A stretch of DNA of 64,000 bases from Ryuthela nishihirai (GCA_038380435.1 JAWZYU010000025.1:30728707-30792706), one strand, 5' to 3'. Numbered from the stretch's first letter, positions 28,219-38,933 are shown. Made by a program: numbers and translations. The notes: generated from the sequence alone by a model not told the origin.

Positions 28219-29169
28219 TGTCGTGCCCTCAGGAATTGATCCTGCGGACACGACTTGGGCTAAAAGGTCCTTGAATATGTTTTTCTCGAAGTGTGAACAA
28301 AGACCTGGTTAGTCATCGCGGTTCCAAGAACTTACCAGTTCAACTGGATGACACCAGTGTCCGGCATCGCCCCAGGAGCCAAGAACTTCCGGACCCAGAG
28401 TTCGGACCCGCCACCAAAGAGGCCGAATAGGCGGAGCGATGCCCCCGACGTCCAATGGCAAGCGCCCGCGTCAGCTTACGACGCTGACCACCGCTAGAGG
28501 TCGGTGTGGAGAGAAGCGGCAATTTTGAACTGCTCAAGAGTAGAGAAAGGACTTGTCTCCAGGTGTTTGGACAGCGAAGACGTCTTTTCTTGGCCGGGAA
28601 TCGGCAAGGTTTTAATCTACCTAGTTAGTTAGAACTGTTTTAATTTTTCGTCTAGCTATACCTAGGCGATGGGCCTTCAACGGACAGCGCTGATCTTCGC
28701 AACAAAGGCTCCTGCAGCGACCACCTCATCCAACAGGTAGGGTCACCCTCATTCATAAATCTGGTATCCCTTTCCACAAAGTCTGCTAACCGCCACTGTG
28801 TTCTGGGGAATAGCCCCGTACTTGGACTTTAGAGCTGGTAGCTCAGCCACATGAAAAGACTTTCGCTTAAACGGTTTGGCGTCTAATTGTAAAGGCGGTC
28901 ATCGCCTGAGAACTAGTAAGTTCGGCTGTATTCCCCGAAGGGAACTCCTGGTCCTGAAGTTTATTTTTCGCAATGTACTATAAATAAATTATGTTTAAAT
29001 GGTAATATCTGACTACTCCCTGTCTTTTCCAAGATTGAGTCACGTTTGGGTTATTGCAGAGGTTTCCTTCTCGAAAGTCTGCACAAGTAACAGCACGGCC
29101 AAAATAGAACGGGAGGGAGTCAGAAATTAAATGACGGACCGCCCTCATAAGAAAGGGGGGTTCACGTCA
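28219..29169 (+). repeat. 5' LTR
   Basis: Differs from the 3' LTR at CAGCACGG (versus CAGGACGG) and ACCGCCCTC (versus ACCGTCCTC) near 29095-29145. No other difference was noticed. Confidence 0.9.
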
Positions 29170-29784
29170 AATTGGTGCCGTGACCACGGATTTTCGAACC
29201 TGAGTGTTATTGCGGTTAGAAAGAAAAATACGTCAAATTAGCGCGGTGACCACGGATTAGCTTCAATTGGTTTCTGTGACCCAAGTATGTTCGAACCTGA
29301 GTTTATTGCGGCTAGAAAAAGAGTATAATTAGAGATTGCAAAATTATTGTGTTGAAATGTGGCAGTAGCAGAATGTGAAGAAATTAAGAATGTTAAATAT
29401 TGTGATTTTAGTGACTTTAGTGATTTAAATTGTGATTTTAGTGAGAATTGTATACTATGTTTTGAGCGAGGAATTTCAGGAGCATCTGTTAAAACAAGTG
29501 TTATATTGAAGTATAGAAAGTGATTTGAATTAAATGTTTAGTGCTAAGAAATAAGTATAAGACTATAGCTAGGCCCAGGTGTAGAGTGTATGAAGGAAGT
29601 ATTAGAGATTTCGACTAGGGACTATATCATAATATTTTAGATAGGAGTGATTTTTTTTTTTCATGTGTTACTGTTAAGTTGCATTTCTGTGTGCGCCTCC
29701 ATTGCACTTAGGAGGTACAAAAAACCCAACACACAGCACAACACGCAGCACACTATTTGCGTAGTGAGAAAACCCCCCGAATTA
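29170..29784 (+). other. Element leader with duplicated PBS-like block
   Basis: The block TCAAATTGGTGCCGTGACC, then ACGGATT, then TTCGAACCTGAGT-TTATTGCGG-TAGAAA occurs twice (29167-29220 and 29232-29320). The second copy is diverged (TCAAATTAGCGCGGTGACC). Confidence 0.7.
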
Positions 29785-30849
29785 ATGGAGAGTCAGGACG
29801 CGAGTGCGCCACCCATCCAGGAGCCGTCCCCAACGACGGGACCTCTCCTGGCGGGGTTCATAAACTTAGTAAACCCGTACGAAGGAGATAATAGTCGCAC
29901 GGCCGCAGCGTTTTTCGAACAATTAGAGGGAGTAGGGAGGATCGCACGATGGCAGCCGAGCGAGATGGCAATCATTGCCCGCTCGAAGCTGCGAGGAGCC
30001 GCTGCGGAATTCGTTAACCAATCCCCGGAATTAAGGAACGAGGAGGATTTTGCCATTTTCAAAAGGGCGGTGTTGGAAAGGTTCGATAGTGAGGCGCCAT
30101 TAGCCACCCGCCTGCACGAGTTCACAAGTTGTCAGCAAGCGGCGAACGAGAGTGTCCAGGAGTATGCTGCCCGCATTCGGACCCGGGCCTATCAGTTTTT
30201 GGGACCAACGGGGAGAAACAGGGACAGCGAGGATCAGGGAATCGGCGATCAGATGCGCCTTGCCCAGTTTTTGGCGGGCCTGGCGCCGCGGCTCAAGAGG
30301 GTCGTATTGTCTCATAATCCCCGCACTTTCAAGGAGGCTTTAGCGAAAGCTACACTAGAGGAGAGCAATGAGCGTGCCTGCGGACGAACGCCAGCCATAC
30401 GAGCACTCGACGAGGAAACCCCTGCTAGGAACACAGAGTCGAACCCTCTGCCCCAGCTACAGGATCTGTTGGCAGCCTTTCCGCTGTGCCAGATCCAGGC
30501 AGATTTGGTACGTTTAGGGGAGCGCCTTCACCAGATTGAGGGACAGCGAGAGAGGAGCCATACCAATCAGCCCCAGCAACAGCAGCACTCCTGGGCGGAT
30601 CGCCGGGGTGTCACGTGCTTTGCGTGCGGCGGAGTGGGCCATTACGCCCGTCAGTGTGCGTCGCCCCCTACCGTACGCCCACGTGACCCGCGATACCAAA
30701 CAGGACGAAACCGGCAGCAAAATCAAGACCGAGCACCCCCACGGAGGACCCGCTGGACGAGAGGGAGTGAATTTCCTTTTACCCCCCCTCAGCAAACACG
30801 AGAACAGGGTAGAGAGGAGTTGCGGCAACCACCATACGGCTCCTTTTAA
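29785..30849 (+). CDS. Gag protein with CCHC zinc knuckle
   Basis: I chose ATG 29785 (MESQDASAPPIQEPSPTTGP), as the upstream in-frame extension is a hydrophobic, poly-T-encoded stretch. The 354 residues include a capsid-like helical region (FINLVNPYEGDN ... AAAFFEQLEGVGRIARW, KLRGAAAEF, EYAARIRTRAYQF, LAQFLAGLAPRLKR). A single CCHC knuckle (CFACGGVGHYARQC) lies at about residues 278-291, and the tail is basic and rich in Arg, Gln and Pro. The knuckle binds the element RNA during packaging. The frame ends where the protease frame already overlaps it by about 310 bp. Confidence 0.85.
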   Translation: MESQDASAPPIQEPSPTTGPLLAGFINLVNPYEGDNSRTAAAFFEQLEGVGRIARWQPSEMAIIARSKLRGAAAEFVNQSPELRNEEDFAIFKRAVLERFDSEAPLATRLHEFTSCQQAANESVQEYAARIRTRAYQFLGPTGRNRDSEDQGIGDQMRLAQFLAGLAPRLKRVVLSHNPRTFKEALAKATLEESNERACGRTPAIRALDEETPARNTESNPLPQLQDLLAAFPLCQIQADLVRLGERLHQIEGQRERSHTNQPQQQQHSWADRRGVTCFACGGVGHYARQCASPPTVRPRDPRYQTGRNRQQNQDRAPPRRTRWTRGSEFPFTPPQQTREQGREELRQPPYGSF

Positions 30850-31504
30850 ACTAGAACGGGAGGGAAGCCCCGGATGCACTTCCCAGAGTCCCCTCGAAGC
30901 GTCAGCCGTCCGCATTGCCCCGTGTGCCATACTATGTAGTGATGAAAATTCACCTATTGTGTCTGGCCGCATGGAGGACACGGAGGTGTCGGCCCTCGTC
31001 GATACCGGCGCCACGGTGTCTGTCATGAATGGCCAGTGTTTTCAGCGCTTGAGAAGCCGAATCCTGCACAAAACGGTCCCCCCACAACATAATTTGAAAA
31101 CTGTAGATGGCCACCCCCTTCCAGTGATAGGCAGATACATGGTGACCCTCACATTTGATGGAATTAGTTTTGAGCACCCCATAGTAGCCCTTGATATAGA
31201 CACTCCACGATACGACATGATAATGGGACACGATATCCTCAAGAAGCATCGATTCATCATAGATTGTCATTCAGGCACATTGCAAAGGAAGAAGGACGAG
31301 AAATTGGAACATAGGAGCACCCCCCTCACACTGCCCGCTTACCCTGCCCAGGAGCAACCTTCACCCCCCTCCCCTACACCCACGTACATTGGGCGCATCA
31401 TACAGAGGCTCTGCGTCCCTCCCCGAGCCAGCCGAGCGCATAGCCCTCATCGAGTGTTCTGCACCCCAGCTCCGAGGATGCACGATCTTAGCGCAGCCAC
31501 ATGA
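30536..31504 (+). CDS. Retropepsin-type protease frame
   Basis: The frame is shifted relative to gag and overlaps its end. The aspartic protease motif LVDTGATVSVMNG lies near 30996-31034, and MIMGHDILKKH, the second conserved segment, near 31220. The upstream part of the frame is probably passenger sequence under gag, so the functional part is likely 30850-31390. It would need a frameshift to be made as part of a polyprotein. Confidence 0.75.
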   Translation: MRDSERGAIPISPSNSSTPGRIAGVSRALRAAEWAITPVSVRRPLPYAHVTRDTKQDETGSKIKTEHPHGGPAGREGVNFLLPPLSKHENRVERSCGNHHTAPFKLEREGSPGCTSQSPLEASAVRIAPCAILCSDENSPIVSGRMEDTEVSALVDTGATVSVMNGQCFQRLRSRILHKTVPPQHNLKTVDGHPLPVIGRYMVTLTFDGISFEHPIVALDIDTPRYDMIMGHDILKKHRFIIDCHSGTLQRKKDEKLEHRSTPLTLPAYPAQEQPSPPSPTPTYIGRIIQRLCVPPRASRAHSPHRVFCTPAPRMHDLSAAT

Positions 31505-33314
31505 GCAGCTGAAAACCGGTTCCGTGCGCGTAGCCCGCTCGGTGAACCGCGTGGACGGTAGCGGCCGACTCAACATCCGGGTCGCCAATACCTCATCGGC
31601 CCCTATCTGGCTGAATAAAAACATGCGCATCGCCACGTTGGAAGCCCTCGACGCCGAACAAATAGAACCTCCTGGCATTCCCCGGAAGACAAGAAAATCG
31701 CCCCTGTCCCTGGAAGATTTCCAATTGGACCATCTTGGGCCTCAAGAGAAGAGTAAACTGGGAAAATTGTTAATGAAAAATCGAGATGTTTTTGCGAGAG
31801 ATGTCAGCGAATTGACCGGCACAGAGGCCGTGTACCATGAAATCCACCTCACAGACGACCGCCCCGTGAGGCAGCGGGCATACAGGGTGCCGTTCGCGCT
31901 GCAGGGCGAATTGGACCGACAAGTGGATGAGTTGTTGGAGCAAGGAATAATCAGAGAAAGCGCCTCTCCTTTTGCGTCACCCATCGTCTTAGTGAAGAAA
32001 AAAGACTCCACATACAGATTCTGTGTTGACTACAGGGCACTAAATGCGAAAACAATCCCAGATTCGTACCCTCTCCCCCTCATAAACGAAATTATCGACC
32101 AACTAGCTCACGCCAAATATTTTAGCTCGCTGGATATGGTATCCGGTTATTGGCAGGTTCCCGTACACCCACGAGACGTGGAGAAAACTGCGTTCATCAG
32201 TAGGAAAGGGTTATTTGAATTTAACTACTTACCATTTGGACTGAAGAACAGTCCCGCTACTTTCCAACATTTACTGGACCACGTATTAATGGGAATGCGA
32301 CAGGAGCAAGTTCTCGTCTACCTCGACGACATAATGGTGGCCTCCCAGACATTTGAACAACACACAGAACGGTTACAGAGGGTATTTGACCGCCTACGGT
32401 TCTACAAATTAAAGTTGAAGCCAGCGAAGTGCCAATTTATGAAGGAGTCCCTCACATACTTGGGACATTTGATTTCCGCAGAAGGGGTCCAGCCGGACCC
32501 GCGGAACGTCCAGGCCATTGAAGAATTTCCACGCCCCCGTAGTGTCCGGAACGTTCGAGCCTTCTTAGGCCTAACCGGTTACTACCGGCGTTTTATTGAT
32601 CGTTACGCCGATCTTACAGCCCCCTTGGTACAGTTAGTGAAGAAAGACACTCCTTTTAGATGGTCTTCAGAGGCAGAGGAAGCGTTCGAAGTACTAAAGA
32701 GGAAATTAATGACCGAGCCCCTTCTCCTGTACCCCGACTTTGGACGGAAATTTTTCCTGTCAACCGATGCGTCGGATATTGCGGTAGCCGGCGTACTCGA
32801 GCAGGAGACGGACGACGGTTTCCGTCATCCGGTAGCTTACGCCAGTCGGAAATTGAAGCCCCCTGAAACACGCTACTCAACGATTGAGAAGGAGGCCCTT
32901 GCGATCCGTTTCGCCATTACCCATTTCAAGCAGTACCTGTATGGGCGACGATTTACAGTTGTGTCCGACCATGCCCCCCTCACATATTTGCTGAAACTCA
33001 AGGACCCCTCCAGTAGATTGGCCAAGTGGAATCTGACGCTGCAGGATTACGATTTCGACATCATTTATCGGCCTGGGAAACACAATGTCCCCGCCGATAC
33101 CCTGTCCCGTCACATCCAGGCAGTCGAGGGAAATCCCCCTGCCCAGAGCCCCTTTGGCGATTTAGCCCATCTGAGAGACCTACAGCTGGAGGACCCCACC
33201 TTTAGAAACACCATCGAAATTTTAGAGAGTAGGACCCCCGATTCACCCGCCAGTGCCGCCGAACCATTTTATTTGAAGGAAGGTATCCTATACCATTTGG
33301 CCCCCCCCGACTAG
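31389..33314 (+). CDS. Reverse transcriptase and RNase H
   Basis: The frame has 641 codons. The RT motifs in order are FCVDYRALNAKTIPDSYPLP, FSSLDMVSGYWQVPV, LPFGLKNSPATFQ and YLDDIMVAS (catalytic Asp pair), then LGHLISAEGV. The RNase H motifs follow: LSTDASDIAVAGVLEQ, YSTIEKEALAIRFA and FTVVSDHAPL. The frame ends just before the integrase at a C-run (33301-33309) with a TAG right after it. This looks like a frame disruption by a run-length change rather than a natural stop. The true N-terminus is uncertain. Confidence 0.9.
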   Translation: MGASYRGSASLPEPAERIALIECSAPQLRGCTILAQPHEQLKTGSVRVARSVNRVDGSGRLNIRVANTSSAPIWLNKNMRIATLEALDAEQIEPPGIPRKTRKSPLSLEDFQLDHLGPQEKSKLGKLLMKNRDVFARDVSELTGTEAVYHEIHLTDDRPVRQRAYRVPFALQGELDRQVDELLEQGIIRESASPFASPIVLVKKKDSTYRFCVDYRALNAKTIPDSYPLPLINEIIDQLAHAKYFSSLDMVSGYWQVPVHPRDVEKTAFISRKGLFEFNYLPFGLKNSPATFQHLLDHVLMGMRQEQVLVYLDDIMVASQTFEQHTERLQRVFDRLRFYKLKLKPAKCQFMKESLTYLGHLISAEGVQPDPRNVQAIEEFPRPRSVRNVRAFLGLTGYYRRFIDRYADLTAPLVQLVKKDTPFRWSSEAEEAFEVLKRKLMTEPLLLYPDFGRKFFLSTDASDIAVAGVLEQETDDGFRHPVAYASRKLKPPETRYSTIEKEALAIRFAITHFKQYLYGRRFTVVSDHAPLTYLLKLKDPSSRLAKWNLTLQDYDFDIIYRPGKHNVPADTLSRHIQAVEGNPPAQSPFGDLAHLRDLQLEDPTFRNTIEILESRTPDSPASAAEPFYLKEGILYHLAPPD

Positions 33315-33327
33315 CCATAGCCCCCGC

Positions 33328-34950
33328 ATGGAAGCAACAGAGCAGCTAGCGATCCCCGTCAGTCTGCGAGGGCAGATCTTGGAATTGTGCCACGACAACC
33401 CCTGCTCAGGCCACTTGGGAGAGTACAAAACATTGCAAAGAGTAAGGTCTGAGTACTACTGGCCCGGCATGTATGCCGATATACGCAATTACGTCCAGAC
33501 CTGTGTATCTTGTCTGCAACGGAGAGGCTACGTCGAGAAGAAGAAAGGAAACCTAGTTCGAGCCCCACTCACAAGCCGCCCCTTTCAGCGCATAGGCATG
33601 GATATTTTAGGCCCTCTCCCCATCACTCAGCAAGGAAATAGGTACATCTTAGTCATTATGGACTACTTCACCAAATGGCCAGAGGTCTACGCGCTGGCCG
33701 ATCAGTCAGCAGAGTCGATTGCTAGAGCGTTTGTAGAAGATTTTATTCCCAAGCATGGAATTCCCGCTACTGTCATCAGTGATAATGGGCGCAACTTTAC
33801 CGGTCGCGTGATGACCGAGGTGTTTAACCGATTAGGCATTACCAAGCAAAACACTAGCTTCTATCACCCGAGCTCCAACGGCCTCGTGGAGAAATTCAAC
33901 CAGTCCATAGCATCCATCTTATCTCATCTGGTGGCCGACAAAAATGATGTGTGGGATGAGCATCTGCCATTTGTTTTGATGGCTTATCGGAGTGCCACCC
34001 ACAGTTCCACCCATGAGACCCCCTATTTTCTACTGTATGGCCGAGACGTGGCCCTGCCTTACCAGATGTGGCAGACGAAGGAGCCCCCAACCTATGCCGA
34101 CACTGAGAGCTATGGTGAACAGTTAGCCAACAAGTTGAATGAAGCGTATGAGCTGGTGAAAGCGAATCTTGAAACAGCAGCTACGAATCAGGAGGAGCAG
34201 AGGAGAAAAATGGCCGTGGATAAAGGTATTCGGCCTGGTGACCTCGTGTTTTTATATAGCCCACGGGTCCCTCGCAGGAATACCAGGAAGCTCTCGAAAA
34301 TGTCCACCGGGCCATGGCGAGTGCTGCAACGCCTCACCGAAGTGAATTATAAAATTGCCTTAGTCGCCAACCCTCACAAAGTGGAGACAGTCCATGTCGA
34401 TCGCCTCACCAAATTGCGGAAGCGACGCCCGTACCTGATAGGTGAGCCCTCCATCCCAGAAGATCCCACACCAAAACCCCCGACGCCCCCATCACGACCC
34501 ATCGCTGAGCCGGAATCTGAGGAAGACGACTGGGAATCGAACCCCCGAGTCACACGGAATCACGTTGCAGGCCGCCCGGCGCCAGACGCGCGAGCGCGCC
34601 CTGCCACAGCGAGCTCCCAGCCACACCCGTACAACCTTCGACCACGTGCACCAGACGGAAGAGTCGCCCCAGCCACTGCTGCTGACACACACCCGCACAC
34701 CGTGGCTTGCTATGACGTCAACACATCCGGTGGATCAGCACCCCTTCCGCCTTTGCCTCAGCGGCCGCCCCGCAGCAGACGACGCTTGAAAACACGGAAT
34801 GCTGGGATACATGACGAACTCGAGGAAGTGAAGCCCGCCTCATGGGCTAATGTCGTCGCGAGGGGACGCCCTCACAATACATCGCCCCAGGACGGCAGAA
34901 ATCCTCTCCCCTGGTCCGTCACTGCTCAACAGTCTCCGTCAGTACACTAA
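33328..34950 (+). CDS. Integrase
   Basis: The frame has 540 codons. The N-terminal HHCC zinc-binding domain is ILELCHDNPCSGHLGEYKTL ... CVSCLQRRG. The DDE core is GMDILGPLPI, VISDNGRNFTGR and SSNGLVEKFNQ. The C-terminal GPY/F-like module contains GPWRVLQRLTEVNYKIAL and VETVHVDRLTKLRKR. It ends in a long Pro/Arg-rich tail. It would insert element DNA into chromosomes. The frame starts 14 bp after the RT frame ends, in a different frame. Confidence 0.9.
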   Translation: MEATEQLAIPVSLRGQILELCHDNPCSGHLGEYKTLQRVRSEYYWPGMYADIRNYVQTCVSCLQRRGYVEKKKGNLVRAPLTSRPFQRIGMDILGPLPITQQGNRYILVIMDYFTKWPEVYALADQSAESIARAFVEDFIPKHGIPATVISDNGRNFTGRVMTEVFNRLGITKQNTSFYHPSSNGLVEKFNQSIASILSHLVADKNDVWDEHLPFVLMAYRSATHSSTHETPYFLLYGRDVALPYQMWQTKEPPTYADTESYGEQLANKLNEAYELVKANLETAATNQEEQRRKMAVDKGIRPGDLVFLYSPRVPRRNTRKLSKMSTGPWRVLQRLTEVNYKIALVANPHKVETVHVDRLTKLRKRRPYLIGEPSIPEDPTPKPPTPPSRPIAEPESEEDDWESNPRVTRNHVAGRPAPDARARPATASSQPHPYNLRPRAPDGRVAPATAADTHPHTVACYDVNTSGGSAPLPPLPQRPPRSRRRLKTRNAGIHDELEEVKPASWANVVARGRPHNTSPQDGRNPLPWSVTAQQSPSVH

Positions 34951-36761
34951 GGCACTCGCACCCCCCCTCCCCCCCCGGCTATCAAGCGCAGCGAAGGAGT
35001 GAAATCTGAATCATAGAACGCTCACGCGAGAAATCACGAGAATTTCTCCCGTGCGCGGTGGCCGAGCCGGCGTGGAGATGGTGACGCTTTGGGAAACCTG
35101 GCGGGACAGCAGGTTTACGCACTCCCCCTACACACACACACGTTCAATCAATCAATCAGCCGGAAGGAACGAAGCAGCTATTTGAAACAGTGTAGACCGA
35201 GTGCAAAGCCCTCCATTTGAATAATAGACTTGAGATTTGAGAAATAACTATAAATGAGTTTGCTATTGGAGATTTGAGTTTTGTTAGAAGTGTCTTGATT
35301 ATCGATTTGAGTTTTTGGGCAGTAATTTTGTCACGATTAAATGAATTGATGGAGGAATAATTTTAGATGATCATTGTCAGAGTAACTTGGAAATACTTAT
35401 GAATGATTTTGTTAGTAGTTTGCTAATCAGAGATTTGAGTTTTTTTGAAGTGTCTTGATTATCGATTTGAGTTTTTGAGCAGTAATTTTGTCACGAGTAA
35501 ATGAATTGATGGAGAAATAATTTTAAATGATCATTGTCAGAGTAACTTGAAAAAAAAATTATTTTGTTATCAGAGATTTGAGTTTTTGAGAAGTAATTTT
35601 GTCACGATTAAATGAATTGATGGAGAAAAATTTTAAATGATCATTGTCAGAGTAACTTGAAAAAAAAATGATTTTGTTATCAGAGATTTGAGTTTTTGAG
35701 AAGTAATTTTGTTACTATTAAATGAATTTTTTTTTTGAGAAGTATTTTTGTCACTATTAGATGAATTAATGGAGAGATAATTTGAGATGATCATTGTCAG
35801 CGTAACTTGAAAAAAAAAATTATTTTGTTATCAGAGATTTGAGTTTTTGAGAAGTAATTTTGTCACGATTAAATGAATTGATGGAGAAAAATTTCAAATG
35901 ATCATTGTCAGAGTAACTTGAAAAAAAATGATTTTGTTATCAGAGATTTGAGTTTTTGAGAAGTAATTTTGTTACTATTAAATGAATTTTTTTTTGAGAA
36001 GTATTTTTGTCACTATTAGATGAATTAATGGAGAGATAATTTGAGATGATCATTGTCAGAGTAACTTGAAAAAAAAAATGATTTTGTTATCAGAGATTTG
36101 AGTTTTTGAGAGGTAATTTTGTCAGGATTAAATGAATTGAGGGAGAGATAATTTTTGATGATCATTGTCAGAGTAACAATTAGATGATTTTGCGATTATA
36201 AGAGTAATTGTAGATGATTTTGCTATTATAGGAGTAATAGTTAGATGATTTTGTAGTATAAAGTGTTTTACTGAGAAAGGATTTTTGTTTTATTGTTGGA
36301 ATTGTAACTAACTTCAGGAAGTTCTTGCTAATTAGAAGTGTAATCTGTACCATAAGATTTCTAAGTTCTATGTAACAGTGAGTCACGTGGCGGTAAGCAC
36401 GAAGACAGACTGTGTGTTTGCAACTTGAGTACATGTGGAAAGCCAGATTGGTGACCCTTTTCCCTGTTTTCTCTATTTCATGTGCTGTGGAGCCTCCTGC
36501 AACCGATGCCCACCAGAGCGGCCCAGCCGGACCCCAACTGTGAATCACTGGACTTTCTTGGTGTTGTGCAACAATATGAACTGTGTGACCTCTTAGACTG
36601 TTTGCAACAGATGGACTCATGAAGGAAAAGCCAGATTCCAGATCGTGATGGGTGACCCTGGAGATCATCTTCAACAATATAGTGCCATCTTCAGTGCAGT
36701 ACGGTCAGTGACCTTTTCCCTGCCCCGCCTGTCCTCCTCTCTCGCTAAAGGGGGATAGGTG
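34951..36761 (+). other. 3' noncoding region of the Gypsy-type element with internal repeats
   Basis: 35200-36180 contains about six diverged units of 90-130 bp (AGAGATTTGAGTTTTTGAG, AAGTAATTTTGTCAC, GATGATCATTGTCAGAGTAA). The rest, to the polypurine tract at 36748-36761, has no recognisable frame. No envelope gene is visible. Confidence 0.75.
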
Positions 36762-37712
36762 TGTCGTGCCCTCAGGAATTGATCCTGCGGACACGACTTG
36801 GGCTAAAAGGTCCTTGAATATGTTTTTCTCGAAGTGTGAACAAAGACCTGGTTAGTCATCGCGGTTCCAAGAACTTACCAGTTCAACTGGATGACACCAG
36901 TGTCCGGCATCGCCCCAGGAGCCAAGAACTTCCGGACCCAGAGTTCGGACCCGCCACCAAAGAGGCCGAATAGGCGGAGCGATGCCCCCGACGTCCAATG
37001 GCAAGCGCCCGCGTCAGCTTACGACGCTGACCACCGCTAGAGGTCGGTGTGGAGAGAAGCGGCAATTTTGAACTGCTCAAGAGTAGAGAAAGGACTTGTC
37101 TCCAGGTGTTTGGACAGCGAAGACGTCTTTTCTTGGCCGGGAATCGGCAAGGTTTTAATCTACCTAGTTAGTTAGAACTGTTTTAATTTTTCGTCTAGCT
37201 ATACCTAGGCGATGGGCCTTCAACGGACAGCGCTGATCTTCGCAACAAAGGCTCCTGCAGCGACCACCTCATCCAACAGGTAGGGTCACCCTCATTCATA
37301 AATCTGGTATCCCTTTCCACAAAGTCTGCTAACCGCCACTGTGTTCTGGGGAATAGCCCCGTACTTGGACTTTAGAGCTGGTAGCTCAGCCACATGAAAA
37401 GACTTTCGCTTAAACGGTTTGGCGTCTAATTGTAAAGGCGGTCATCGCCTGAGAACTAGTAAGTTCGGCTGTATTCCCCGAAGGGAACTCCTGGTCCTGA
37501 AGTTTATTTTTCGCAATGTACTATAAATAAATTATGTTTAAATGGTAATATCTGACTACTCCCTGTCTTTTCCAAGATTGAGTCACGTTTGGGTTATTGC
37601 AGAGGTTTCCTTCTCGAAAGTCTGCACAAGTAACAGGACGGCCAAAATAGAACGGGAGGGAGTCAGAAATTAAATGACGGACCGTCCTCATAAGAAAGGG
37701 GGGTTCACGTCA
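36762..37712 (+). repeat. 3' LTR
   Basis: 951-bp direct copy of 28219-29169, identical as far as I can see to the solo LTR at 25755-26705. Confidence 0.9.
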
Positions 37713-38452
37713 GTGTTCCATCACGACCCGGAAGTCAGCACCCAATGTTCTTAGACGCCCTTTACAAGTCGGAACTACACACCTCCACGATGTACTTTCA
37801 TCCCGGTTTTCCCTAGCCTTGCGATATCGATGACCATCTTTCAGCAGCAGATCTTTTCCTTTTTGCGACGAGATTTTCTCCATTTTTCTTGCAAAACACA
37901 AATAATAACGGATTATCAGTTAATATCTATTAAATAGTTCTATATTATATCAATAAATAAACGCATCCGGTAAAATAGATATTAAAATAACTTACTTATT
38001 TCCGTTAGAGATCTCTTGCAACGACTCCCGCAAGACACACGTGAGCCACGTGCGAACAAAAAACTAAAAGCTAAACTAGAAGCATTGGTTTTAATACTAA
38101 AACTAAATCACATGGCTCCGCCTACCGGTGAGCCATGTGCCTGTCACGTGACTCATTTGTTACTATAATATTTCTAATTATAGATGCACTCAACGCAACT
38201 TGTTGCAAAGTTACCTTCATTTTACCAAAGTATAGGAAGACATATTACGCGCGTTTTCCGACGCGCAAGTTGGATTTTTACTTTGGATTTTAAATAGGCT
38301 AAGCTATTCCTTCGGGGCTATTTAGTCTTGGGCTATTTTAGAATAGGCTATTTTGTCGGGGCTATTTAGTCTTGGGCTATTTTAGAATAGGCTATTTTGT
38401 CGGGGCTTTTTTTTTCGGGGCTATTTAGTCTTGGGCTATTTTGACGGGGTAC
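37713..38452 (-). mobile_element. MULE right part, duplicate copy
   Basis: Corresponds to 26706-27445. It includes the FLYWCH finger frame (37901-37713) and the long right terminal repeat, followed by the CCACATAAC duplication at 38453. The matching left part of this copy is 27777-28218. Confidence 0.85.
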
Positions 38453-38932
38453 CCACATAACAAGATCATCTGCATATAATGAAAAAGATACAGATTTGTG
38501 CAGTTCTGAGGAAAAATCTCGAACAAATAGAAAATAAAGGGCTCAGGACTGCACCCTGTGGAAAGCCACTGGTCGTCATAGCTGAAGTAGATGTAGCAGA
38601 AGGGATATACAAGAAATTTTCTTTATTTTTTTTCATTTGGGATATATAAGAAAAGTCCTGCCTATATATCCCAAATGTAATATATATCCCAATGTTCATG
38701 GAATAAACTCTCAATGCAAATGCTGTCAAATGTCATACATAAATCACAAAATATGATTGCTGTGTGATTTTTTGTACACCAATTTGCAACTGAATTTCCA
38801 TGAGAGATCCAATAAACTGTCTAGAGTAGATCTGCCTCTCCTAAAACCTGTTATGTTTGGATGAAACTCATTTTGAGTCTCCAAAACCCAGTTATTTCTA
38901 CAATTACAACATCCTGTCAAAACTCTTAGCAG
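38453..38932 (-). mobile_element. LINE segment, reverse transcriptase upstream part
   Basis: 38453-38777 repeats 27446-27770. 38778-38932 continues the same LINE beyond the duplicated segment, with a minus-strand reading close to NITGFRRGRSTLDSLLDLS, a reverse transcriptase block. This confirms that the duplication lies inside one LINE. Confidence 0.65.
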
Positions 38933-38933
38933 G

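Larger units (their letters stand above)
28219..37712 (+). mobile_element. Gypsy-type LTR retrotransposon, 9494 bp
   Basis: Direct 951-bp LTRs (28219-29169, 36762-37712) with TG...CA ends, flanked by GTGT (28215-28218, 37713-37716). TGGTGCCGTGACC follows the 5' LTR as a likely primer-binding site, and AAAGGGGGATAGGTG precedes the 3' LTR. The order gag, protease, RT/RNase H, integrase is that of Ty3/Gypsy elements. No envelope-like frame was seen. It is inserted in the MULE transposase gene. Confidence 0.93.
27777..38777. repeat. Segmental tandem duplication, copy 2 (with full LTR element)
   Basis: It is homologous to 25313-27770 throughout, except that the complete Gypsy-type element (28219-37712) occupies the position of the solo LTR. 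The length difference of 8543 bp equals one LTR plus the element interior exactly. Confidence 0.88.

Noticed and set aside
30514..31026. Minus-strand 170-codon frame in the Gypsy-type element
   Set aside because: Shadow of gag/protease coding sequence on the opposite strand, with no domain.
36180..36677. 165-codon minus-strand frame before the 3' LTR
   Set aside because: Low-complexity, Ser/Tyr/Asn-rich end, no motif; lies in the noncoding repeats of the element.
34951..36761. Envelope gene making the Gypsy-type element an endogenous retrovirus
   Set aside because: No frame with a signal peptide, cleavage site or membrane helix; the space is filled by noncoding repeats.
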